64,000 nt of DNA from Acanthosoma haemorrhoidale (GCA_930367205.1 OV884009.1:124132639-124196638); one strand, 5' to 3'. Shown: positions 33,742 to 46,505, counted from the stretch's first letter. Numbers and translations are program-made. The notes: generated from the letters alone by a model not told the origin.

Positions 33742-36700
33742 TTAGAAGAAATTAATATTTAATTCTTTTATGAAATATGACTGAACTTAAAACATAAAAA
33801 ATCAAATTCTTAGTTAATTATTTAGTTTTGATGTAGAAAGTCATGCATAGAAAACCAAAATCAAAATATTGATATAAATTATTATTAGAAGTTAATGTAG
33901 AAAGTGTTAGTGCTGTGAGTCCAAGTTTTTAGATATGTGTCTTCTTGTTTATGAGTCTGCATCCTGCTGTATTGTTTACAATATAAAAGAGTATATTGGT
34001 TTGTACAAAACGTAGGCTGTAATATCTTATGTTACTAGTTATGTAAATCATCTTTGGTGTTAATTCACTACTATTAAGAAATGTGTTAATTAATATGTTT
34101 TTGATCTATATTATCAAATAAATAACAATAACAAAATTATTTACCTTAATTTAATGATATCCAGCATATAAATGTATTAAATGTTCGGTTACTTTTAAAA
34201 CTCTTCATAAATGACCTCTGAATAATAAATATTATAATAATACAATATTATTGATCTCAAAGTATTATAAAATTGTATTAATAATCAAATTTTCCATAGT
34301 ATTATTTTTTAATTTAAAGAATTAATATACAACTGATTACAATACAGTATGTATTAATAACCTTAGCAGATAGATACACTACAAAATAATTGTGTTAGTT
34401 TTAAGTAAATATATGTTGAAGGTATAATATAACTATGTTGATGTCTCAGTCCAGTTCCTAATTCGGTTCATCCTGACCATAACCTGTGTTCAACAACAGT
34501 TCCTTGGAAACTAAACACCAATCAGATAGAATTAAAATCATCAGCAGGAAGTGCTCAAGGAGAACCTGAAGACAGAGACGTCAACAGTATTGATAAAATC
34601 CATAGTACTATAAAGAAAAAAATATGATGTTACTGCCAAGCAATCAGTGGATGCAAACCTTATTTCTATAATAAATACCTAAATCAGAGTGAATCCTTGT
34701 TGTTTTGTCTATGTATATTGCTATGGGGGACTGTAGGCATAATGATTCCACAAATCCTGTTTAAAAAAGGTATAATGAATAGTAGCGATTCCGAGAAATA
34801 TATTAAATATTTCTACTTTCTTATTACAAATAGATAAAAGGACATTCTTAAAAATTCATTAAAAATAACAGTTTATTTAATAATTATTAAGCTGATGTTA
34901 TCACAGGGTTCAATGTGGTTCTAGTGCATAACATTACTATTTTAAATGTATAATAATAACAATTTTCTAGAGAATTTATACTTAAATTAATAATTATCCA
35001 AATAAAATCATGGATATTCTGCGTTGTTAGGTGTTAGATTATCATCATCCTCTTGGACTCTTGGTATATCCTTGGGTCTCAATCTTTGTGGTTCTATCTT
35101 CAAAACTTAGCCTAATAGCCCCTGCCTAACTCACCCTTGACTTACCACCAACAGTAAGACTAAAGATGTATGGTAACTAAGCTAAAACTATATATAACTA
35201 AAACTAGTATTTACATGCAACCTGCCCCCACCCAACAAAGATGGTTATTCCCTTGCACCATAGATTTTTTTTCATTCTTAGGGTTTATTCCCTAATACTT
35301 CTCTAGATGTCCAGGGTACTTGGATTTTTTTAAGGTACATGCTTTTAATACTAAGAGTTAGTGGATGTAACTGTTCTTTGTTTTCATATTCCTGAGCGGT
35401 CTTTCCACTTCTTTGTTTCAAGGCCTTAACCATGCATATTATATCTAAGCAATATTCGTTTTAAAATAAAAATTGACAATAAAGATATTACAAAATAATA
35501 TATGTAGGCCTAGGTGGTAGGTAGATAGAAAATAATTTCTATTCTGGGACAAAGCCCACTATGACTAACATAGAAGTGAAAATAACAAATCCACTTCTGG
35601 TGAAAAAAGATCTATTTTATTTTACAATAAAAAAGAAAAAGTAAAATAAAGTGAAAACCTCTATACAGAAAAAAAAAATGAAATAAAAAATTGTTTAACT
35701 GCACTCAGTCAATCAATTTATAGATAAACTGGAATATATAAAACAAACAAAAGAAAAAAAATTGTTACAAGTCAGTAAAATAGGCTACATTCTACTATAA
35801 TAAATGAAATGAAAAATAAATGCAAAGAATTAAAGTATAAAAATAATTAGCATATAATGAATAAATCATTCCTTAACTAGCAACCCTCTGTCTGGATGGT
35901 GATGAGGTGTAGAATAGGAGAATGTTGAAGGTTCTTAAGGATGCTACAGGGTGGATACTTGGAGAGAGGGAGTAGCGGAGCAAGCTAGGAAGGAATGATC
36001 GTATGATATAGTTTTGAGGTATAGTAATGGTATAGTATTGAATATGTAGGAAGAGCGATGAAAACTAATGGTTTGAAAAAAGAATAAACTGATGAAATGC
36101 GGAAGGAGGGGAAAAGCCACCTTAAAACTGTGTAGACATGGGAGACACGGTAGCACCGTTTATTTAAAATACTTTGTGTTGTTTTACCAAATTTAATGAC
36201 TAAGTATTTAATTTAATTTTTTAATTTCCAACCCCAAAGAAGAACTTTTAACTTTCAATTAATGGTACATTAGTTCACTAATATTTTAAAATTACTGTCC
36301 AAATGTGAAAACGATTAATTGATATTTTTATTAACAATAAAAATGGAGTATTTTTATTTATTGAAAAAGTCATGTTGTGGTGTCAATCAGCACATATTGG
36401 TCAAGTCAGCTTATGAGTCAGGGTGCTGCAAGTGGTCATAACCTGCGTGAAATACACTGCAAATAGACACCAGTTTTATTAAAAGGCTACAAGCAGGCTT
36501 TTATTCAAATTTATATCCCTGGAATAGGATATTGGCCACATGATGAAATAGGTTAATTATTGTGTTAAAAAACCAAACAATTTTTCTTATGTAAAAGGAT
36601 TGTTTTACTAACTGAAATGAAAACTTATTTATTATCTATTTCTATGAACTTTTTTCTGAGCCAGGCTAAAATATTTTAAAAAATGAAATGTCAAGTCAAA

Positions 36701-39700
36701 ACGTATTACACAATTAGAGGTATTATTGAACTAAAATAACTTCCCTTCCTTGTATTATACCTTCAACGAATAATGTAAACAAAAAAAGCTTTGATGAAGT
36801 GAGCCATTTAATATAAATTACATTAATATTTAGAAAAAATAAATCTGTATCATCATATGTTACATTTTAATTCATCAGATCACAAAAAATAGTTTAAAAT
36901 CCCATATTCTCGAGCCCAATGAAATCCAAACACATAAATCTAAATCTAAAATTGCGAACATTAAACTTACTCAATATGATAGGAACATGTTTATGTGTTT
37001 AATACTTAACTGATTTAATAGTTTATTAATTACTTTAATTAATGGCCCTTAGTTAATTTTTTCAGGGGTGCTTTTATTTGTTGCTTTATGGAGGACAGGT
37101 AGAGACAGACAAAAGAGAAGAAAACGATGGTTTATGATTTTTAAACTAAAACAAAAACAAAACCCTGTAGATTAAAAATTGAATTAGATGGTTGGTTGGT
37201 TTATTTTGGAGTAAAACCACTAGGCCAATGCCGTTGTTTGGTATATTTAAACTAATTTATACAGTCCACTGATGCAATCCTAATAGCATAACCAAAGATC
37301 CAGGAACCAGCCAGAGCCCACGAGGCATCCCACCCCCACATATAAGGCAGCGTTTTACAGGGCGCGAGGTCTGATCAGTGGATGTGGATAAAAACCATGT
37401 AAACCACCTAACTTAAATACATTTCAATAATGTTTACATTTTATAAACATGGAAAAGTTCAGATCCTCTGAGCTCCTCGGGTTTAACACGCTGTGACACC
37501 AGCGATGCACCCACGCCACCGGGCAATGGCCCCAGGAAGTCCAAAGCCCTGACCATCCCAGCAATTCCGCACCAACAACAACAGGTACTATTTTTGCATT
37601 GTAATCCAAATGGGTTTCTCTCAACGAACTAGGTCTAATTAAAATTATAAATTGAACAAGATAATAAAACGAAGTGTAATAACTCCATCTATTTTTACGG
37701 TTTCTGATGTAAATAACAAAATTAAATAATTATATAAATCGAGTATGGTGTCAAATGTTGAGGAGTAAATCGGTTGTGGAAAGTGATTATGGTATTAATA
37801 GTCAGTTGATTATTTCCAATGCTGCTGGAAATATTAGTGAAACTTTTAGGCTATTTAAAATGGATCTGTAATAATGCACTCCTCGAATATATTGAGAGTG
37901 GTTTGATTACTCTTACATTTTTTAGGTGCTTCTTGGGAAATAAGGTAACCGTGGGTGAGTCTACATATAATGCCCTATTCTAAGTCACGTAAGTGCTACT
38001 TCTCGACGCATGTTTCGTAACTCCAAGGTTGGACTTTTATAATATTTCAGCCTTCTAGATGAGCTCTCATCCCACACCAACTACCACAGTTTATATATTA
38101 TGTCTTTCAGTGGACGTGCAAGTTCAGACAAAGTAAGTACAGCAATATTTCACCCTGGGAGAGTTAATGCTTCTGTGGCAGTTCTATAACCCATGTCACG
38201 TTTATTACCGTCAACGTCGTTACATATTTGTGATTTTGCTGAACGAAAGGATTGTCACAGTACACTGAGTGTAAACCTTAAGTGCACTAGGCGAGCCTGT
38301 CACAATGTCTATGTACTCCATCCACAAAGCCATACAGTAATGGAGAGCCAACGCGATTACATTTGGTTCAGCCCAATAAAAACTGCACATGTGGTAGAGT
38401 TTACTTTTATGTGATGAGTTAGAAGCAACAAAGGATGAAGGTGTTGAGGTCTCTGAATGCGAACCGTCACAACGTTTAATTTAGACCGACGTGTTGGTGT
38501 AAATTAGAAGATGTTCAAGTATAGTCTGGACTAATTGTAGAAGTGGTTCGGGTGGGTGTATATTTTGTCTAAATAGTTGACTGAAAGGTTCTGTCTTCTG
38601 AATAGTAGGGGGGAAGCATTGATTCAGCGCAGAGATTTAGCATAGGTCTTGTTCGGAATGCACCAGTTAAAAACGGATTCTTGTTTTCAGCATACCCTTC
38701 TCTTTGAGGGTCCTAATGCTCCTTCAAATCTTCCTTGACAAATTTCATTACCTATTATCTGTTTTCGAATTTTGGCTTAAATCAGACATACCTTCATTTT
38801 CTGTTTCTATCCTAAACTATTTCCTTATGCACCACGATTGGTCTGAACAGATGCATATTTAGCAACTGGGCTTGGAGGAGTGTCTTCCTCCATTTATTTA
38901 TTATATAATTCAATAGAAGGAAATAAGCATATAAGAGCATTAAATAAATAAAACAAAGATGAATTAATTAATCTTCTGGACCACAGGAGATAAGAACCTC
39001 ATCGTTCTAAGGCTAGACACTGACTGAGAATTGAGTTAAATTTCCCTTTGGCTGGGCCTTCCTATTGTTAATTAAAGCAGATTATAATTAACTTAAAATA
39101 CTATATTTTTAGAAAACAATATATTTAATACAAAATTATTATCATTTTTATAGCATTAATAAATACGTTTTCTAAAATTAAAACTTTTTCAAAAATAAAT
39201 CCACGACCTCAGCTCTTGATAGTAAAATAATATTATGAATTTAGGTTTTGCTGTATAATTCAAATATTTAAGTACAATAGCAAGAGTATTTTTTGTTTAG
39301 GTGATAATATAATCACTGTGTGATGTTTGTCAACAAGTCAAGTTGCCGGACACTTATAATAAATTTACATTATAATGCCTTTCAATATCAAATCTATAAT
39401 AGATATTTGAAGTACAATGAGTGGCTTTTTAAACACTGCAAAATAATTAAAAGCAAATGTTTCTAAAAAAATTCTAAGATACAAAAATGTACTGATATGA
39501 GTGTAAAAATGACTTATGTAAGTACAATCATGAGGTATAATTTGAAACTATCATTGTTTCATTTCCTCACTAAACTAGTACATCTACTTTCAATATGAAT
39601 TAACTAATAAATACATAAAAATTTAATAGTTTCTGTTTTTAATAAAAAAAAAATTTAATATATTTACAGTGAAAATATATATTTTATTTCCTTCATATAA

Positions 39701-39796
39701 TGACTGAGGTTTCTCTGTGTTTTCTAGAATTTATCCTAGAATAAAGTAATGGGGAATTATCAGTTAAAAAACATTTAATCATTTACATATCCTCTA
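33742..39796. other. Intergenic region between two convergent genes
   Basis: It holds the lectin 3' UTR (AATAAA at 34117-34122 is a candidate end) and, from the other side, the olfactomedin 3' UTR; on the - strand an AATAAA lies near 39688. The 5.5 kb between is AT-rich. A GC-richer patch at 37200-37620 has a tRNA A-box-like word on the - strand (TGGCCTAGTGG) but no B box. The patch at 38000-38450 has short + strand frames without domains. I found no gene. Confidence 0.5.
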
Positions 39797-39943
39797 TTAG
39801 GATTTTTCTTCAATGTCAAATCCAGTTTGATTTAACGCATTTGCTTCTGGTTCTCCTTTTTCTTCCTTTGTCATGTTGTATCCGATTTCGTGGTATCTGA
39901 TAGGATACGTTAGTTGATTACCTTTGTCCCACGTGAATAACTC
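39797..39943 (-). CDS. Olfactomedin/Ig gene, last visible exon: C-terminus of the olfactomedin domain
   Basis: The acceptor TAACTAG ends at 39944 and entry is phase 0. The exon encodes 48 residues and a TAA. ELFTWDKGNQLTYPIRY is the last beta-strand block of an olfactomedin domain (compare LYAWDNG..VTY in the family). A short Glu/Asn-rich tail follows, ending EEKS. Confidence 0.88.
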   Translation of the reverse strand, partial: ELFTWDKGNQLTYPIRYHEIGYNMTKEEKGEPEANALNQTGFDIEEKS

Positions 39944-40204
39944 CTAGTTAAAAACAATAATTTTATTAAGTAATAAAGAAATTTTCAATTTCAATAGCAT
40001 ACCATTTAATAACTATCATTTACACTATATATTTATGATTGTGACTAAAATCAAGTATTATTGATATCACTTCGATAAAAATATGTTTTAATATTATATA
40101 TGCAATTAATAGAAATTAATCAATGTAGAGAAAATTTTTGACATTAAGATTGTATCAATAAATTACAATTATAACAATGCTTTCATCGTTAAAATCATAT
40201 TTAC

Positions 40205-40310
40205 CTTATTTTTCGGATTGTACCCTATCATTGTTGTCTTTCTAAATGGATTTGTGAATTCCACATTGACATCTTCTAATAACTGGTTTTTATAAAGATC
40301 CAAAGCAAAC
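40205..40310 (-). CDS. Olfactomedin/Ig gene: olfactomedin exon (propeller strands)
   Basis: The acceptor ATTTTAG ends at 40311 and the donor AAG|GTAAAT is at 40204. Entry is phase 2, completing an Arg codon split across a 12.6 kb intron; exit is phase 0. It encodes FALDLYKNQLLEDVNVEFTN followed by PFRKTTMIGYNPKNK, matching the conserved F.N.(F/Y)..(S/T)M(I/V).YNP..K block of olfactomedin domains. Confidence 0.9.
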
Positions 40311-40761
40311 CTAAAATATTATTTATAATATTAAAATCTTACTGATGTCATAGATCTCATTATCATAAGAGAAATATATTAGCATATCCTCATGAAGTAG
40401 CTGAGAGAAAAATTAGTTCTGGAGACAATGTGGAAATAGTAATAAAATCACCTATGAGAGTTTTGACTTCTGGTGTTATTTGAAAAAAGTAAGAGAGTAA
40501 TTTAAAGAAGAAAACTCAATCTTCAGAAAGAATTTATGAAAGAACAAATTTGGAATTGAGGTTTTAAATGTTGTTTCTTTCGTTTACAGAGGAACGCAAT
40601 TGAGTCTTGTTCAGAGGAAAAATATTACCTACATCAACGGATTATCCAGACAGATAAAATCATATTATATGTATATATATTGTTGTAATAAATTTAATAA
40701 TAAATAAATAAAATAAATTTAAAGTTAACAATAAAACTAATATATTAGAAGAACGTAATAT

Positions 40762-40778
40762 TTGGCGCCCAACGTAAG
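40762..40778 (+). other. Primer binding site of element H (tRNA-Lys type)
   Basis: TGGCGCCCAACGTAAGG; the first 13 bases match the gypsy primer site for tRNA-Lys (TGGCGCCCAACGTGGGGC). Confidence 0.65.
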
Positions 40779-40905
40779 GACTGATAACGAAGTAATCTGG
40801 CTAAAGGATTGTTTAGATAGTGTCACGAAAATTTTGTTTAAATTTGATATAAAGATTAGGTTAAAAATTGTATTTGTGGTTAGGATTTGTATTGTTAAAT
40901 TAAGT

Positions 40906-41295
40906 CATGGAAAGCGTAAATGAATAGAGTCGCGAGGAAAGTGAGGTGGAAAAGTTATTTAGGTTAATGATGGACAAATTAGACGAAGGTTTTAAAGAAC
41001 AGAATCGAATTATTGACAAACAGACTCGAATTATTGACGAACAGACTCGAATTATTGACGAACAGACTTGAATTATTAACGAACAATGCAACGAAAATAA
41101 ACGTAGTATAGATGAAAAAGTTGAAAAAATTGACAATAAAAAAGAGATCATTGAACAAAATTTACAAAATTCTTTCAAAGAGTCTAATGTACAACTGGAT
41201 GAAAAAATACATCCTTTAAAAACGGAAATTAAATTTGAGAAACAAATAACATGGATAAATAATAAACCGGTAATTGATCCTGATGTAACACAAAT
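40906..41295 (+). pseudogene. Coiled-coil gag-like remnant of element H
   Basis: ATG at 40906 (MESVNE) is followed by an in-frame TAG after six codons. The frame then stays open apart from one more stop. It encodes a charged helix with four tandem copies of a 21-nt unit (QTRIIDE or a variant, about 41005-41090), an exact heptad repeat, then more Lys/Glu/Asn helix. After the G insertion an open frame resumes at about 43622-43802 (KSEWQQFKKSDP...) that could be its C-terminal part. No zinc knuckle was seen. Confidence 0.5.
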
Positions 41296-43619
41296 AATTG
41301 ATTGATTGATATACTCCTTTATTGTGCTATAATTACAATCTGCCTTTTATAAGGCAATAAGTAATAAGATAAATGCTCTCATTCATACCATATTTACAGT
41401 TCAACATTCACTCACTCATTCATACAATATTTACAGACAGCCCAGATACCTCCCAAATCCACATGCGAAGAGAAAGCGGAGTCTTGGGAAGTCCCCCACG
41501 CTCCTCCGTCAGCCGCGTCACCGGATGCTAGCCAGTGGAGGCTGACCAAGAGCGCGAGAGCCACAGACGCTCAGGACATGATTGCAGAAACTGGCCATTG
41601 CCAGGACTCCCACTGTCACGCGCTTATAGCAGGTCACGAGGCCACTGCCGTTTCAGTCTCCGAGGAGGATTATAGGGATGAGTGGCGCAGTGCAATGACT
41701 GTGCTACAGGATTAGAGCGGTTGGAAAGGCTGCTGTGGAATTTCATAAACTTGGAAGGGATGAGTTCTAGAATGTAGGGTATATTAAGATCGTTATGAAG
41801 GGTTTTGTTGCTGACATAATAAGGGGCATTTACTATTGTTCTCAGGACTTTGATTGAAAGGATGGGATACGCTTGATGTTCGACTTTTTTGCTGTCCCCC
41901 ATAGCTCTATTCCGTATGTCCAGATTGGTTTAAGTATAACTTTGTAGATTAGTAGTTTATTTTCTATTGAGAGATGGGATGTCCTTTGAAGTAGTCTGTA
42001 CAGTTGTCCAAAGCGTCTGTTTAGTTCTTGTCTTTTTAGTCTCGTATGTGGGTTCCAGGTCAGTCGTTTGTCAAGATGGAAGCCTAGGTACCGTACTGTC
42101 TCGCATACAGGGAGAGGAATAGAATTAAAATAAACTAGTGGACAAGTCTTGCGACAAAGGGTGAAGGTAATGTGGGAGCATTTTACTTCATTAACTTTGA
42201 TCCGCCATTGATTGCACCAATACTCGATCTCGTCAAGGTGTTTTTGAAGGTTATGGGATGCTATGTCGGGGTCTGGGTGGAATGACAAGACTGCAGTGTC
42301 ATCTGCAAATGTGGCCAAGAAGGTATTGGGAGTAGATGGGACATCAGCGGTGTATAGGTTATAGAGAATAGGGCCCAGGACACTGCCCTGTGGAACTCCT
42401 GCATTTATGAGATAGTAGTTAGAGTATTCTAAACCACAGCGGACTTGGAAGAAGCGGTTTGAAAGGTAGGACTGTAGGATTAGGAAAAGGGTCTGTGGTA
42501 GATATCTTTTGAGCTTGTAGAGCAAACCTGCGTGCCAAACCCTGTCAAAAGCTTGAGCTATATCAAGAAAGGCAGCAGTGCAATACTGTTTGGTTTCAAG
42601 GGCTGAGGAAATGTGATCAACAACGCGAAGGCCTTGTTGAGCAGTGGAATGTCGTTGGCGGAAACCAAACTGGTGTGTGGGAAAAAGGTTTTTGGATTCA
42701 ACAATTGGAAGTAGACGTTTTAGTAGGAGTTACTCAAATATTTTTGAGAGGATAGGGAGTAGGCTAATTGGACGGTAAGATGAGGCGTCATTGGGTGGTT
42801 TACCAGGTTTGGCGAAAAGGGCAATAATGGAATGTTTCCAGAGGAGTGGAAAGTGCGTCGTTCGGATAATGCAATTATATATATATATATAGGTTAGGAA
42901 GATTATGGCTTTAGGAGGAAGTTGTTTGAGAATTTGAGGAGTAAGGAGATCATATCCAGGAGATTTTCGGTAAGGTAAGTTTTTCAGAAGGTATTTGACC
43001 TCAGAGGGATTAATGGCTTTTGGTGGAAGAGAGAGAGAGGAATAGGTGAAGTGAGGAAATCTTCCACAGTTGTGCTGTTAGTATGGCTTTGATGAGAAAG
43101 GTGAGCTGTGAAAGTATGGGTAAGATGCAGAGCAAATTCCTCCGACCTATCCCCATCCGAAGCCGCCCAGGACCCATCATCACGACGGAGTGGATGTGAA
43201 ACAGGTTGATACTTTAGGATTTTTTTGGTTACATTCCACAACGTGTTATCCCTGGTAGACAGAGAGGAGAGGTAGGAATTGAAAGAATCGGAACGGAAGG
43301 ATGCCAATCGCCGCTTTTCCAATCGGCAGTACTGATTGTACGAGCGGCGATCGGCAGGATGCCGGGATCTTTGCCACACTTTTCTGGAGCGGCGTTTGGA
43401 TTGTATTATATCTTTGAGATGCTGAGGTAAACGATTATGATTGTGGATTTTTGGGTGACGATGGGGTGACGATGCCTCCCAAGCCGACCTCTGGACCAGA
43501 GTAGTGAAAGAATGCACTGCATCGTCTAGGTCTTGGGGTGTTTTCAGGGATAATTTGAGGTTTACGGACTCTGTAAGAAGCTGGCGGAAGTGGTCCCAGT
43601 CAACTGGGCCCCTAAAAGT
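41296..43619 (-). mobile_element. Element G: jockey-clade non-LTR retrotransposon, 5'-truncated
   Basis: On the - strand the copy contains the linker after the endonuclease and the complete reverse transcriptase, then a short 3' UTR. It ends in a small tandem tail of ATCA units (about 41313-41296). The apurinic endonuclease and ORF1 are missing, which is normal 5' truncation. It is inserted in element H. A degenerate second copy (I) lies at 60566-62325 on the + strand. Confidence 0.85.
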
Positions 43620-43622
43620 CAT
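41624..43622 (-). pseudogene. Reverse transcriptase ORF2 fragment of element G
   Basis: The upstream block (43622-42984, 212 codons) is the Arg/His-rich linker found between endonuclease and RT in jockey-type ORF2, with the YNQYCRLEKRRLASFR and LWNVTKKIL words. RT follows at 42980-41842. It carries FGFR-type QFGFRQRHS and AFLDIAQAFDRVWH segments in one frame (about 42700-42560), then AGVPQGSVLGPILYNLYTAD, FADDTAVLS (catalytic DD) and YLGFHLDKRLTW. A block RRFGQLYRLLQRTS leads to WTYGIELWG. The last frame (41902-41624) ends the protein. Frame breaks near 42980, around 42730 and near 41870 make it inactive. Confidence 0.85.
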
Positions 43623-43939
43623 AATAAATCAGAGTGGCAACAATTTAAAAAGTCAGACCCAAGAGAAACTATAAATAAATTTAAAAGCACAATATTTAAA
43701 AGTTTGAATTGGAATAGATTCGAATTTAACATTTTATCTCAATTTAGTGAAACTCCCTTTGGCGAGTTTAATATGAACAACATAAAAATAAACAAATGGT
43801 AAGACTTTAAAAATAATTTCAGGTGTGTTTTTAATACCATAGAGTATAATTATAAAAAAAGAAGAAAAAGGTTATATTTTATTATTATGAAATAATGCTA
43901 ATAGAATGACATGTAAAACTTGATCTATATAAACAATAG

Positions 43940-44560
43940 AAATTAAAATTAATTGAATACTTTATTATAAAATAATGTCAAACAAGCACATGTAAAAACT
44001 TTAAAATTGAAGTTTATTCTAATGTTTAAATGTTAGTATGTTTATTTGTAAAATCAAATTTGTCAATGTTAAAATCTATCTAAAAACTTGAAAATTAAAA
44101 TTAATTGAAAAACCGATTGTAAAATAATGGCAATCAGGCAAAAGTAAAAACTTGAATTGAAATTTATTGTATTGTATTAAAATGGTATAATGTTTATTTG
44201 GACAATCAAATATGTTAACATATATAGAAAAAATTGAAAATTTAAAATTCATTAAAACCTTATATGAAATTAGTGTCAATCGGACACATGTAAAAACTTT
44301 GAAATTGAATTTTATTCTAATGTACTAAAATGTTAGTATGTTTATTTTGTACAATCAAGTTGGTAAATGTTAAAAGCTATATAAAAGTTTGAAATTTAAA
44401 AGTAATTAATACTTTATTATGAAGATATTGTCAACCCAGCAATGTAAAAACTTGGAAATTATAAATTTATGGTACTATAGTTAAAAGTTAAGATGTCTGT
44501 AAGGTACAATTACATTTGTGATGTAAATGGTTGAAATGAAAAATGTAAAATTTTGGTGAC
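43940..44560 (+). repeat. Tandem repeat, ~150 bp unit, about four copies
   Basis: Each unit starts with AATTAAAATTAATTGAA or a variant, then has TTATNAAATNATGTCAA, then ACATGTAAAAACTT, then TTTATTCTAATGT, and ends with TGTTTATTTGTACAATCAA. Starts fall near 43942, 44092, 44237 and 44390. The copies are diverged but in register. They lie in the 3' part of element H, probably in its LTR or 3' UTR. Confidence 0.7.
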
Positions 44561-44814
44561 ACATAATTTGATATTGTCATTTAGTTATAAGAAAATTTAA
44601 ATTGTCAAAAGTGCTAAAAAAGTGAATAGTGAAATCAAAAGTGAAGTGGAATGAAAAATTTTTATCGACAAGCTCAAAAATTTTTTAAATCGGATCGGAC
44701 CCGAATGTTGTGATATTAGATATTGTTGAGTTTTTATATAATATTTAATCCAACTTATCAAGAAGGCAAAATAAAAACAAGTGAGAGTGTATGAAAAAAA
44801 AACAAAAGATAGTA

Positions 44815-44962
44815 TACTGGTTGTTGTGATGATGAAAACACACACATAATTACTCACTAGTTTTGGGACCAGCCCGTGATAATATAGTTGTTGTTTGTGA
44901 GAATTAAAAACACACAGAGCATTATACTCATCTAGTTTTGGGATCAGCCCGTAATACATGTT
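44815..44962 (+). repeat. Two-copy tandem repeat, ~76 bp
   Basis: The phrase CTAGTTTTGGGACCAGCCCG near 44857 recurs as CTAGTTTTGGGATCAGCCCG near 44934, and both are preceded by AAAACACACA. Part of the 3' end of element H. Confidence 0.65.
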
Positions 44963-45280
44963 ATTAGCTTGAGATTGAGAGTAAGAAAAACTTAAAAACT
45001 TTGTTGGTTAGTGGTTATTAAAGCAGAACGGAAGAGAAATAGCACGAAGAGCAGAAGTATTAATTTGTTTAAAGCATGAAGAGAATTAAAGAAGAAAAGG
45101 AATCAAATTTATAGACAAGTAAAATTAATATAAGTTTATTTTTTTATGTTTGTAAAATTAAATTCATCTTTTTGCCAGATTTATTTTTGTTAATAGAACC
45201 TAATAATAAATAGTAAATAAAATAAATTTAAAGTTGACAATAAAACTAATATATTAGAAGAACGTAATAATATATATATA

Positions 45281-45570
45281 TATGTAATGAAAGTGTTCTC
45301 TCTTTAATTTGAATTTGCCGCGCTGCTTCCACAGGCTGACACCAGATGGAGCAGCCAGCATACAGAAAAGGTCATGTTAGGTTACAGAACACGTAAATAG
45401 AGAGGTGATAGTTATAAGCTGTAATTGTCGTTTCTTTGTTTACAGGTAAGATTGTGTAAATCAATATTAATAATTGTTATAATGTAATATATAGTGAATA
45501 AAATTGCTAACTTTGTTTACAGAGAAACTGATTTCAGTTTATTCAACCCACCTTCAATAATTGTCTTACA
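45281..45570. repeat. Possible solo LTR, TGTAA...TTACA
   Basis: A 290 bp block starts TGTAATGAAAG and ends GTCTTACA, bounded on both sides by (TA)n. It contains an AATAAA (GTGAATAAAATTGC) in the second half. The inverted termini and polyadenylation signal suggest a solo LTR, possibly of BEL/Pao type. No second copy is in the window to confirm. Confidence 0.4.
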
Positions 45571-45601
45571 TATATATATTTATATATATATTTATATATA
45601 T

Positions 45602-46225
45602 TGTAACATTCATGATATTTGAGAATATCATGTCCTGCAACCCTTCCATCTGGTCAGCATCGTCCCTGGTGCTCTTAGGAGTGGGGATGAGATAAAGGGC
45701 CAGTCTTAGCCAGTCTTAGCCTAACAGCCAGAGAGCGAACCAGAGCAAGCTCCCGTTTTGGCGGTCACCAACAGAAGAAGAAGAAGAAGAAGAGATCAAA
45801 AGTAACGTGGATTGGATTATACGGAGATCATCGATTGGGTGATATTGATATTGTTTTTTTTATTATTATGGATCCGTTAAAAGAGATTGAGCTCAATTTT
45901 CATGTTTTTTTTTTATAATCAGTAGTAACTTTCCTTGTTCAAAAGGAATTGAATATTTTTTATATAATTAATGTCAGCACTCTATATAATTATAATTATT
46001 TGTTATAACCATTTTATTTGTATATATTTCACAATTCCCAGTTTCTCAATTTATTAATAACTATAACATTAGCCTTGAGATCGGGCGATTCAATCGGGAT
46101 AATTTCCTATGTCGAAGACATAAAAACAATTTGAATTAAAGATCTCATGACGGACCTACCAAATTAGTTAAGGTAAATTGATCAAATAAATTAGAAAAAG
46201 AAATGGTAAAAAATGAGGTAGGTTA

Positions 46226-46227
<2 letters not shown>
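45602..46227. repeat. Possible solo LTR or unclassified repeat, TGTAAC...GTTACA
   Basis: A 626 bp block bounded by TGTAACATTC and TAGGTTACA and flanked by TA-rich DNA. It includes a short palindrome (TGATATTTGAGAATATCA) and a (GAA)n run near 45773-45792. It ends next to a long (TA)n. Candidate only. Confidence 0.3.

Positions 46228-46228
<1 letters not shown>

Positions 46229-46284
<56 letters not shown>
46229..46284. repeat. (TA)n microsatellite
   Basis: About 27 TA units, immediately left of a gypsy-family solo LTR. Confidence 0.95.
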
Positions 46285-46286
<2 letters not shown>

Positions 46287-46424
46287 TTAAGATGTGACCT
46301 ACGGGAGTATAGTCACTAATTCCAAACTACCTTGATAAACATTGTAAATACATATATAGAGGATTATAATTTGAATAAAGTTAGTTCTTAACCAGCCATC
46401 AAGAGTGTTATTTCGTTCCCAACT
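46285..46424 (+). repeat. Short solo LTR of the TATA-associated gypsy family (probable)
   Basis: Starts AGTTAAGATG directly after (TA)n and ends TTCCCAACT followed by TATT. It contains GAATAAAGTTAGTTCTT, a variant of the family polyadenylation module. At 140 bp it is shorter than the others. Confidence 0.55.
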
Positions 46425-46450
46425 TATTCTTTTTTTTACGTTTCACGGTC

Positions 46451-46452
<2 letters not shown>

Positions 46453-46503
<51 letters not shown>
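46453..46503. repeat. (TA)n microsatellite at the left edge of element C
   Basis: About 25 TA units ending in TATA at the left LTR of C (46500-46503). The right LTR is followed by another (TA)n at 51825-51872, so element C appears to have split one microsatellite. Confidence 0.95.

Positions 46504-46505
<2 letters not shown>

Larger units (their letters stand above)
40680..45265 (+). mobile_element. Element H: non-autonomous LTR element with tRNA-Lys primer site, split by jockey copy G
   Basis: A 75-85 bp terminal word set (AATAAATTTAAAGTTRACAAT through TATTAGAAGAACGTAATA) occurs at 40680-40758 and again at 45190-45265. The left copy is followed at once by TGGCGCCCAACGTAAGG, a tRNA-Lys(CUU)-type primer site. 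The left LTR looks 5'-truncated. A purine run at 43852-43869 may be the polypurine tract, making the right LTR about 1.4 kb and rich in tandem repeats. The interior holds only a gag-like remnant. G was inserted at about 41296/43620. No pol motifs were seen. Confidence 0.6.

Noticed and set aside
37195..37400. Perfect A-box word TGGCCTAGTGG on the - strand
   Set aside because: No B box follows, so a tRNA or SINE is not supported.
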